Assembly: GCF_019891175.1 (NCBI RefSeq)
Contig: NZ_CP072600.1
Location: forward strand, 1,736,001 to 1,800,000
Reading direction: 5' to 3'
DNA: 64,000 nucleotides
DNA from: Leptothermofonsia sichuanensis E412
GTDB lineage: Bacteria > Cyanobacteriota > Cyanobacteriia > Leptolyngbyales > Leptolyngbyaceae
A program made the position numbers and the translations under genes. Of this stretch, positions 52,942 through 60,226 are shown in pieces. A model generated the notes under the pieces. That model was not told the origin of the DNA. It saw only the letters and a program-made list of their open reading frames with translations, and did not search any database. Each line of letters begins with the position of its first letter. Within the stretch, counting starts at the first letter, position 1.

Positions 52942-54249
52942 CTAAGCAATCTGGTTAATAAAAGAAAGATCAATCGTACTAAAATTAGTACTCAAGGCTA
53001 CGTTGAGATTTTCCATTGCCTGAACCAACCACTGCACAGCATCACGAGAACTGGACTCGTAGTGATTAAACAAAATGGAGAACCGTTTTTCCAGATAGGG
53101 CTTCACCTTACGGCAAATTAAAACGATTTTGAGTAAGAGTCCTGTAGCAAGGGTGGGACCCAGGTTAGAAATCAGGTCAACAAAGACATAGTGTTGAGGT
53201 TTTTGAGGACTTTCAACGACCAGGAAGTTTAAAAGCTGGCTACAAGTTCTGACAACCAGAAAGTCATTCACTTTCTGGGAATCGCTTTCAGGTAGGGTAC
53301 CTCTTAACTGAGTATAGAGCTGATTGTTGAACTGACGCCTACCGTATTCTGGATCAACCGAGGCAACAATGTATTCGTAAAGATCATCCTTAAATGACTG
53401 AAAGGACTGAACCTGACTACTATGGGTCAGGAAACGCCGGGCCACATCCCGGTAAGTGGAAGCGTTTTGGGAGCGACCCGCAAATTGCTTAATTGCATGA
53501 CACAGTTCCCTATCGCTTAACAGCGTGGGATTTTTTACTGGCTGAATGATCCGATTGGCTGCCTGGGGCGAACTGGTTTTAGCAATCTGCGATCGCCGGA
53601 CCTGATAGGTCACATATTGAGACAGGTCAATTTCATACTGACGCTGTGCCCTTGTCTGAAGCTGCTTGATGGTTTGCTGGTGTTCATAGCTACTTCCTTC
53701 GGACAACAGGCAGTGTTCATAAAGGTAGGGATAGCGCCGGATCAACGCTCCCAATGGCTCACTTCCTCCAGGGGTGCTTGCCTCAGACTGAGCCATGACC
53801 TGAGCCAGACGCCGCAGGACAACATACTGCTCGCTATCCACGAACTTCTTAACAAGTTCCCGTAAACGCCTGACTGCCCGCGATCGAGAATATTCCGTAA
53901 TTTGACGCACTGGAGTGGATTCAAACACAGCAATCAAATCAGGAATTGCAGTCTGAAGTTGAGGGCGAGTCTGCCAGCGATTGATCAAGATGTGGCAGCA
54001 ACGATTGAGTACGTATTGAAATTCCTGATCGGCAGCTTTGGAAGCTGCAATCCTGTCAAGGGCGGCTGAAATTTCACTGTCGGGATAGCCCACCCCATCA
54101 ATAAACAGGGAGCGAAAACGCCCAATCAATTGACTGGGAAGTTCGCTCTGCACCAAGCTAAGGAGGTGGTCATAAAGTTGCTGCTCCTCCTCGTCAACTT
54201 TCCGATTAAAGTGGGGTGCCCAGGTACTCACAGCGTCTAGAACTCCCAA
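52942..54249 (-). CDS. conserved cyanobacterial protein of unknown function
   Basis: 435 residues from a TTG at 54249 (a GTG at 54231 is the alternative). Entirely helical, no signal peptide, no membrane span, no catalytic motif I recognise. Conserved-looking parts are NRKVDEEEQQLYDHLLSLVQSE, FQYVLNRCCHILINRWQ, FESTPVRQITEYSRSRAVRRLREL and the C-terminal RDAVQWLVQAMENLNVALSTNFSTIDLSF. Convergent with no gene; the Rel/SpoT gene is 500 bp upstream on the same strand but separated. I assign no function. Confidence 0.75.
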   Translation of the reverse strand: MGVLDAVSTWAPHFNRKVDEEEQQLYDHLLSLVQSELPSQLIGRFRSLFIDGVGYPDSEISAALDRIAASKAADQEFQYVLNRCCHILINRWQTRPQLQTAIPDLIAVFESTPVRQITEYSRSRAVRRLRELVKKFVDSEQYVVLRRLAQVMAQSEASTPGGSEPLGALIRRYPYLYEHCLLSEGSSYEHQQTIKQLQTRAQRQYEIDLSQYVTYQVRRSQIAKTSSPQAANRIIQPVKNPTLLSDRELCHAIKQFAGRSQNASTYRDVARRFLTHSSQVQSFQSFKDDLYEYIVASVDPEYGRRQFNNQLYTQLRGTLPESDSQKVNDFLVVRTCSQLLNFLVVESPQKPQHYVFVDLISNLGPTLATGLLLKIVLICRKVKPYLEKRFSILFNHYESSSRDAVQWLVQAMENLNVALSTNFSTIDLSFINQIA

Positions 54250-54748
54250 ACCTGAGAATTAGTGTATGACTGCTTCCAGTTCAACATGCTTCTGCAAACT
54301 TACCTAGCCTGACACAGGATGTAGATGCCTCAAAAATATTAAGAATATTCAAAAAGAATATTCAAAGATGACCCTTGCTTCCTGAAAAACCAGGAAAGGT
54401 ACTTAGAAAGAATATCATCTTAAATCCTATCAAGAGCGACGAACAGACATCTGTGACTTAAATCACCAGATTTAGTCCCGTAAAACAAATTATTTTGGAA
54501 ACCAGCCTTTGCTTACGCGTTCACATCTTATCAGGAATTTGCCCACCTACAGTGGGAATTTCGTATTCCAGTCAGCCAATTCCATCCGTTCAGTAATTCG
54601 ATGTCAGAAATATAACATAAACAGCCTGTGGAAAACCAGGATGGCAGGATTCATCTTCCTCACAGCCTGAAGGACAGCAGGGAAAGCTTCTAACCACCCA
54701 ATCACAGACGACTAAGATGAGGCAAATTTAAGTAAGATGAGGCAAATT
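54250..54748. other. 499-bp gap with a duplicated 17-mer
   Basis: No gene. At 54713-54750 the sequence TAAGATGAGGCAAATTT occurs twice, the second copy overlapping the 3' end region of the Rel gene. The left part (54270-54500) is AT-rich and may hold the promoter of the gene at 52942. Confidence 0.45.
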
Positions 54749-57040
54749 TCAACTTTCCTCGGCCTGGCTGAGGCGGCGCAGGTTTAGAACATCACTGAGT
54801 TTCTTAATCTGGGTGAAGGTTCGTTCGAGCTGTTCATGATCGCGGATGTCAATCCCCAAATCAATAATGGCCGTCTGGTCAGGGTAAGTCTTGACCTGGG
54901 CATTGCGGACATTGATATTGTTATCAGTCAGGCGCGACAAAATATCTTTTAACACCCCTACCCGGTCGATCACCTCGATTTGAATATCGACTGGATAGGT
55001 TTGAGGGCGCCCACTTTCTGTTTCAACCAGATTCCAGTGGACAGGAACCAGGCGATCGCCCGGTATTTGCTCTACATTGGGGCAGCCCTGACGATGGATA
55101 GAAATCCCACGCCCGCGCGTGACGGCTCCAATAATCGGTTCACCGGGAACTGGCGTACAACAACCTGCAAGGTGATAGAGCAGTCCTTCAACACCAATGA
55201 TGGGAGACTTGCTGGGAGGATAAACAGGTGTTGGTTTGGCAACGGAGGGCAGCAAGGGAATAATCTGGGCATCGGCACTCACCCCCTCAGAGGATTTCAC
55301 AATCGGCTGTTGCGCCTTGACGGCTTCGCGGAGACGATTGAGGGTCAGGTTGAGGGTAATTTCACCGTATCCAAGGGCTGCCAGCAGGTCTTCTACACTG
55401 TGGTAATTACATCGCTCTGCGGTTGCCTGCATAGGGGCAGATTTAAGGAGTGCTTCAAAGCCATTTTTCCCCAGTTCCCGCTCCAGCATTTCGCGACCAC
55501 GGGCAATATTTTCCTCGCGATTAGATCGCTTATACCATTGACGAATCCGATTGCGTGCCCCAGGAGTAACAACAAAATTAAGCCAGTCTAGACTGGGGCG
55601 GGAATTCTTTTGGGTGATAATTTCAACGATGTCCCCATTTTTCAATGGGGTATCCAGGGTCACCATGCGCTCATTCACCCGTGCCCCGGCGCAATGATTG
55701 CCAACTTCAGTATGAATTCGATAGGCAAAATCAACAGGAGTCGCCCCCCGACTCAACGGAACCACATCTCCGTGGGGTGTAAAGACGTACACATCCCCAC
55801 CAAATAAGTCGTCTTTGACGTTTTCCAGGTATTCCTGGGCATCCTTCAGATCATTTTGCCAGTCTAGCAGTTGCCGCAACCAGGTAAATTTTTCGTCGGT
55901 TGTGGTCATCTGAACATTGGAACTGCCCGTCTCTTTATATTTCCAGTGGGCAGCGATCCCATACTCAGCAATATGGTGCATTTCCAGCGTGCGGATCTGG
56001 ACTTCCAGGGGTCTGCCTGTGTTGCCAATTACCACTGTATGAAGAGATTGGTAGCGATTGGGTTTAGGTAACCCAATATAGTCTTTAAACCGCCCAGGAA
56101 TCGGGCGAAACATATCGTGCACAACTGCCAGAGCACGGTAGCATTCGTCATTTGTATTAACGATGATACGGATGGCAGCAACATCATAGATTTCGTTATA
56201 TCCCTTCTGCTGTCGCTGCATTTTCTGATAGATGCCATAGAGATGCTTGGGGCGACCGCTGATCTCAACACAGTGAATGCCAATTTGGATTAACCGGTCC
56301 TTCAACGTTTCAGCAATTTGGGTCAGGCGGGCTTCCCGATCCGCCCGCTTTTCAGCAACCAGTTCCTGAATTTCCCGGTAAGATTCGGGTTCTAAGTATT
56401 TGAATGCCAGATCTTCCAGTTCCCACTTAAAACGACCGATCCCCAGTCGGTTTGCCAGTGGTGCAAAGATCTCTCGAGTTTCGAGGGCAATTTGGCGTCG
56501 CTTTTGATCCGGCAGGTATTCTAAAGTCCTCATGTTGTGCAGGCGATCAGCCAGTTTGACGACAATGACGCGAATGTCCTGTGCCATTGCCAGAAACATG
56601 CGGCGGAAGTTTTCTGCCTGACGCTCTGTTTTGCTGGAAAAGTTGAACTTAGATAGCTTGGTAACGCCCTCAACCAGCAGCCGGACTTCCTGGCCAAACC
56701 GATCCTCTAACTCATCGGCAGTCACATTTGTATCTTCAACTACATCGTGCAGGAAGCCAGCCGCAATCATAGCACTACCACCGCCCAAGTCCCGCAGTAA
56801 GCCAGCTACGGCTACCGGATGAATAATGTAAGGCTCACCAGAGGCCCGGCGTTGTCCCTCATGCAGACTGTAGGCAAACTCAAACGCTCGACAGATCAGA
56901 TCGGCATCTTTAACGGCTTCTCTGCCAACACCACCATCGGATGATTGCCAATTGCTCAGGCATTCCCGCAGCCAGTCGGGTACAACAAACTCGATGGCAG
57001 ATGAGGTTTCAATAGAAGATACGGAAGCTGCTAGATTCAT
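54749..57040 (-). CDS. relA: bifunctional (p)ppGpp synthetase/hydrolase (Rel/SpoT)
   Basis: 763 residues. Domains in order: HD hydrolase (YIIHPVAVAGLL, FLHDVVEDT), synthetase (GRFKDYIGLPKPNRYQSLHT), TGS (VYVFTPHGDVVPLSRGATPVDFAY), a zinc-finger/helical region with HLAGCCTPVPGEPI, and a C-terminal ACT domain (IEVIDRVGVLKDILSRLTDNNINVRNAQ). Both catalytic sites look intact (HDxxED and the YQSLHT loop). It controls the stringent response. It starts at the ATG 57040. Single gene. Confidence 0.95.
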   Translation of the reverse strand: MNLAASVSSIETSSAIEFVVPDWLRECLSNWQSSDGGVGREAVKDADLICRAFEFAYSLHEGQRRASGEPYIIHPVAVAGLLRDLGGGSAMIAAGFLHDVVEDTNVTADELEDRFGQEVRLLVEGVTKLSKFNFSSKTERQAENFRRMFLAMAQDIRVIVVKLADRLHNMRTLEYLPDQKRRQIALETREIFAPLANRLGIGRFKWELEDLAFKYLEPESYREIQELVAEKRADREARLTQIAETLKDRLIQIGIHCVEISGRPKHLYGIYQKMQRQQKGYNEIYDVAAIRIIVNTNDECYRALAVVHDMFRPIPGRFKDYIGLPKPNRYQSLHTVVIGNTGRPLEVQIRTLEMHHIAEYGIAAHWKYKETGSSNVQMTTTDEKFTWLRQLLDWQNDLKDAQEYLENVKDDLFGGDVYVFTPHGDVVPLSRGATPVDFAYRIHTEVGNHCAGARVNERMVTLDTPLKNGDIVEIITQKNSRPSLDWLNFVVTPGARNRIRQWYKRSNREENIARGREMLERELGKNGFEALLKSAPMQATAERCNYHSVEDLLAALGYGEITLNLTLNRLREAVKAQQPIVKSSEGVSADAQIIPLLPSVAKPTPVYPPSKSPIIGVEGLLYHLAGCCTPVPGEPIIGAVTRGRGISIHRQGCPNVEQIPGDRLVPVHWNLVETESGRPQTYPVDIQIEVIDRVGVLKDILSRLTDNNINVRNAQVKTYPDQTAIIDLGIDIRDHEQLERTFTQIKKLSDVLNLRRLSQAEES

Positions 57041-57451
57041 GCTGCACAGCTAATGAGCTAATGGAGTTGAAAGGCTCAGAAAGATGTATTGGATTCTACT
57101 GCAAGGATGCATCGAATACTTAAAACATTGAATTTAAAGTAATAAACAGGTAATAAACGCATTCTGCCCATGTCTGAAATCTCTGTTCAGAGACTCATAC
57201 CATGAACCAAACGTCGCTCCTGCCGGATAAAAAAAACTTGATATGCCCAAACCGCTTACAAAGTGGAAGACTTGCTTACTGGATGCAAATTCTTTCACTC
57301 AGGGAGAAAGAGGAGCTACTAAAATACCAGATTGCTTCCTGATGGAGAAAGCTGTAGTGGGAATTACAGTTTACCCTAAAGGATGAAAAGCTTCTGCTAA
57401 TAATTTCTATATTATCAAGTTAGACAAGATTCTTTACAGAATTTCAACAGA
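57041..57451. other. 411-bp intergenic region with a possible NtcA-like box
   Basis: No gene. GTAGTGGGAATTAC at 57354-57367 fits GTA-N8-TAC, 85 bases upstream of patD; no well-spaced -10 box follows (nearest TAATAAT is ~30 bases away), so the match may be chance. The promoter of Rel/SpoT (minus) should lie near 57041-57200. Confidence 0.35.
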
Positions 57452-57823
57452 GTGTTGCCAGTCTTTCATCAGCAGCGGTATTGGGAATTTAAACAAGTCC
57501 TGGAACGGGTGCGGGAAAGAGCCAATGCAGGGGCAGATGGAGCCACGTTAACGTCTGAAGTCTCAGACCTCCAGCATTTTTTTGAGCATCAGATTTTGAG
57601 TTTGGATGCCAGTGAACTGCTCCCAGTCATTGAACAGCGTGTCCAGTCTTACCAGGTAGAGATCAATAAGCAACTGCGGCTCCTGGGAATGGATGTGATG
57701 TTTTTACAAGCCGCCAGGCAGGCAGACACCCGGTCACAACGCTGGGGGCAAGTGAGCGATCGCCTGTCTGTGTTAATTCGCTATTGTGATGGGCTGCTGG
57801 GGAAGCCGGAGGGGCCAGCTTAA
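57452..57823 (+). CDS. patD: PatD-like heterocyst frequency control family protein
   Basis: 123 residues from a GTG. The pattern QRYWEFKQVLERVRERAN... FFEHQILSLDASELLPVIEQRVQSYQVEINKQLRLLGMDVMFLQAARQ... RLSVLIRYCDGLL matches the PatD family of short helical cyanobacterial proteins that affect heterocyst frequency in Nostoc/Anabaena by acting on division. Finding it does not prove that this strain makes heterocysts, since homologues occur in other filamentous species. Confidence 0.72.
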   Translation: MLPVFHQQRYWEFKQVLERVRERANAGADGATLTSEVSDLQHFFEHQILSLDASELLPVIEQRVQSYQVEINKQLRLLGMDVMFLQAARQADTRSQRWGQVSDRLSVLIRYCDGLLGKPEGPA

Positions 57824-57953
57824 TCCTTCGCGTCTCATGCTTCCCGGATATTTGAGAATTCGGAATGTTCAATTTGTGGTTGCCTTTTCCAGGGATGTCC
57901 TGGATAATGAAAGGAATATGAAAAGACGCCACAATAACGACTGGGGAATTTAA

Positions 57954-58421
57954 TTGACTGTGGAATTTAATTCATCGCCCTCAGATCACTTAACAATTCA
58001 ACTGGAATCTGGTGAAGAATGTTCTTCTTCTGATTTGCATCAGTCCACTTTAGAGGTGGGGGCGGGGATCGTGATTGAAGAACTGGAACTTCCAGCATCA
58101 CCAACGATTGATTCCCCATCAGCTAGCTTGCAACCTTGTATCGGTGAGGGTTGGAAGGTCTTTGCAACAACTTTTGTGACGATTTTGCTGGCAGAACTGG
58201 GAGATAAAACCCAGGTGGCGACTTTACTGATGAGTGCTGAATTTCATGCTCCCGGAATCGTGTTTGCGGGGGCAGCGGCGGCTCTGATTGCAACCAGTCT
58301 GCTGGGTGTGCTGGTTGGTCGCTGGCTGGCCTGCTTCCTCTCCCCCAGAACTCTGGATATTGCGGCAGGCATCCTGCTGGCGCTGATTTCAGGCTGGCTT
58401 TTGTGGGATGTCCTGATTTAG
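57954..58421 (+). CDS. Gdt1/UPF0016 half-transporter, first half
   Basis: 155 residues from a TTG (GGGGA eight to nine bases ahead). ~65-residue soluble N-terminus, then three membrane spans with the family motif LAELGDKTQVATLLMSAE at the first span. Gdt1/TMEM165 proteins have two such motifs; here each half is a separate gene, like hemi-manganese exchangers described in cyanobacteria. Probably pairs with the next ORF to export or supply Mn2+ (or Ca2+). Confidence 0.85.
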   Translation: MTVEFNSSPSDHLTIQLESGEECSSSDLHQSTLEVGAGIVIEELELPASPTIDSPSASLQPCIGEGWKVFATTFVTILLAELGDKTQVATLLMSAEFHAPGIVFAGAAAALIATSLLGVLVGRWLACFLSPRTLDIAAGILLALISGWLLWDVLI

Positions 58422-58461
58422 CCCTTCACCTTTGACCCATTTTTCCTCGTTTCCCCACTTT

Positions 58462-58755
58462 ATGGACTGGCATCTTCTGGGACTGACCTTTATTACGGTC
58501 TTTATCTCTGAGCTGGGAGATAAAAGTCAACTGGCCGCGATCGCCCTGAGTGGTAACACGCGATCGCCCCGGATGGTTTTTTTAGGCACGGTAACAGCCT
58601 TGTTGCTGACCAGTCTTTTAGGGGTTCTCCTGGGTGAGGGTACGGCTCACATACTCCCCACACGAGTCGTTAAGGTTGTGGCGGCCATTGGATTTGCCAT
58701 CATGGCTGTCAGGCTACTATTACCCCACCCTGAAGTCAGGGAAGATACCCGCTAG
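58462..58755 (+). CDS. Gdt1/UPF0016 half-transporter, second half
   Basis: 97 residues from the ATG at 58462, 40 bases after the first half. Contains ISELGDKSQLAAIALSGN and two further spans. The TAG stop coincides with the first TAG of a family-D element (58753), so the native C-terminus may have been replaced. Heterodimer with the upstream protein is the expected working form. Confidence 0.85.
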   Translation: MDWHLLGLTFITVFISELGDKSQLAAIALSGNTRSPRMVFLGTVTALLLTSLLGVLLGEGTAHILPTRVVKVVAAIGFAIMAVRLLLPHPEVREDTR

Positions 58756-58849
58756 TAGTTTGTCAACTTTGTATTTGTGAGTCTGGGATCAGGAAGAGGT
58801 TATTATTTTGGGGTTTTCAACCCACACAATAATCCTTGACAGACGGCCA
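58753..58849 (+). repeat. family-D MITE-like element, copy 2, on a stop codon
   Basis: Starts TAGTAGTTTGTCAACTTTGT on the stop of the preceding gene and ends TTGACAGACGGCCA, with the inner AGTCTGGGATCAGG and GGTTATTATTT blocks. It supplies a stop codon to one gene and its right end lies 7 bases before the start of the next. Confidence 0.85.
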
Positions 58850-58856
58850 GGTTGCC

Positions 58857-59609
58857 ATGAAGATTCTCAACCTGTGGATCAAGCAGCCCGACCATCGAAT
58901 GGTTGCCTGCTCCAGTGTGAACCTGGTGAGCGGTTATGGGATTGAGGGTGATCAGAATGCCCGTGTGGGTAGCCCACGCCAGGTTTTGCTGATTGACCAG
59001 CCATCGTTGCAACTGTTTGGCTTACAGCCTGGTGATCTATCTGAGAATATTCTGGTTGATCAATGTTGCGCAGACTGGACTTCAGGACAAATCCTCAACT
59101 TGGGCAGTGCCTTCATACGACTGACCTTTCTCTGCGAACCCTGTTTTCGCCTGGAATCCATTCATCCAGGGTTAGCCAGACAAATCAAGGGCAGGCGTGG
59201 TTTTTTGGGTATGGTTGTTAAGAGTGGATCTGTGACCGTTGGTGATGGGGTAACGCCCACAGGCTATACCCTTCCTGTCATCGCTGATAACCCGAAGGGT
59301 CGATTTCAGGCACTGGTTGCCAGGATTCCACCTGGAAAGGTGATGACCACTGCCGATCTGGTGCTGGCTTTGGGAGTTTCAGATGCCTACTATCGGGTCA
59401 TCCCAACCTTTATCAAACAGTCTTTAGCCAGGCTCCCAGTGCATCGAATTGTGGCAGCCAATGGCACGTTGTTGCTCCGCCATATGCCTGACCAGGCTGA
59501 ACGACTGATGCGGGAAGGCGTGGACGTGGTACAGGGCAGAGTGGGCGATCGCGATCGCTGGCAACCCGAGCATTTTTACGAGGGGCTACCGCTATCGTTG
59601 CTCAGTTGA
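58857..59609 (+). CDS. fusion of a MOSC domain and an alkyltransferase-like (ATL) domain
   Basis: 250 residues from the ATG at 58857; upstream codons are family-D repeat. Residues 1-140 look like a small MOSC domain (GIEGDQNARVGSPRQVLLID, LGSAFIRLTFLCEPCFRLE, RRGFLGMVVKSGSVTVGD). Residues ~155-245 match the C-terminal DNA-binding part of O6-alkylguanine transferase/ATL: RFQALVARIPPGKVMTTADLVLALG, then LPVHRIVAANG in place of the IPCHRV active site, so the alkyl-accepting Cys is replaced by Val. It would bind alkylated DNA without repairing it. The fusion is unusual; see findings. Confidence 0.7.
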   Translation: MKILNLWIKQPDHRMVACSSVNLVSGYGIEGDQNARVGSPRQVLLIDQPSLQLFGLQPGDLSENILVDQCCADWTSGQILNLGSAFIRLTFLCEPCFRLESIHPGLARQIKGRRGFLGMVVKSGSVTVGDGVTPTGYTLPVIADNPKGRFQALVARIPPGKVMTTADLVLALGVSDAYYRVIPTFIKQSLARLPVHRIVAANGTLLLRHMPDQAERLMREGVDVVQGRVGDRDRWQPEHFYEGLPLSLLS

Positions 59610-59754
59610 CGATTAAAGAGCTGAGCGTGTCTGCGTAGTTCTTCATTTCAACCCCTTTGGTTTCAGGATCGAGGATGCAACACTCTGTAGAACTAGTAGA
59701 ACTAACCACGAAGGCACAAAGGACACAAAGTTAAGTTCCTGGTGTTCTCTGTCT

Positions 59755-59813
59755 GGGATTGCTGAATCTGGGGATGAAAAAGATGTCAATTCATCCCACT
59801 TTTCAGCAACGTC
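59755..59813 (+). repeat. family-B repeat with 14-bp flanking direct repeats inside a family-F block
   Basis: GGGATTGCTGAATCTGGGGA... TTTTCAGCAACGTC. Flanked by GGTGTTCTCTGTCT at 59741-59754 and 59814-59827. The duplicated sequence belongs to a family-F repeat beginning AACCACGAAGGCACAAAGG at 59704, so B went into F. Confidence 0.88.
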
Positions 59814-59965
59814 GGTGTTCTCTGTCTTGACTTTAGCCCTTTGAAGCAGGCAACCTCTTAGAAAGAATAGAAATTGAAGGTTTCCCTGGTTCTGTTTCAG
59901 GGCAGGATCTTACATTAATTCACATTCCTTAACTGAATATCTGCTATGATTGGGTACTGACACCT

Positions 59966-60057
59966 GGAGAGGTGGCTGAGTGGTCGAAAGCGGCAGATTG
60001 CTAATCTGTTGTACGGATCGAAAGGCCGTACCGAGGGTTCGAATCCCTCCCTCTCCG
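59966..60057 (+). tRNA. tRNA-Ser (GCT)
   Basis: GGAGAGG pairs with CCTCTCC plus discriminator G. D arm, an anticodon loop CAGATTGCTAATCTG with anticodon GCT, a long variable arm typical of serine tRNA, and the T arm GGGTTCGAATCCC. 92 bases, CCA not encoded. Confidence 0.95.
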
Positions 60058-60147
60058 TTCAATCGAACTTTCAATCCAGTGAATCTTCAGTCCAGGGATT
60101 TAGTATTTACCAGGGATCAGGGTGTGGATTAAACCAGCAGCCTGATT

Positions 60148-60221
60148 GAAAGCCTGTCCCAAAAGCTGAAAGCGGCCCGATCTGGTACCAGACTCAGGAA
60201 GTTTTCGGCTAGGCTTTAAGG
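60148..60221 (+). repeat. family-A dispersed repeat, copy 5, upstream of the CHAT gene
   Basis: GAAAGCCTGTCCCAAAAGCT to TTTTCGGCTAGGCTTTAAG, core CCAGACTCAGGAAG. The right arm ends six bases before the ATG of the following gene and AGG in it may act as ribosome site. Confidence 0.75.
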
Positions 60222-60226
60222 TAGCT

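Noticed and set aside
57354-57367. NtcA site upstream of patD
   Set aside because: GTA-N8-TAC is expected by chance about 15 times in 64 kb, and no -10 box lies at the required distance. Kept only as a note.
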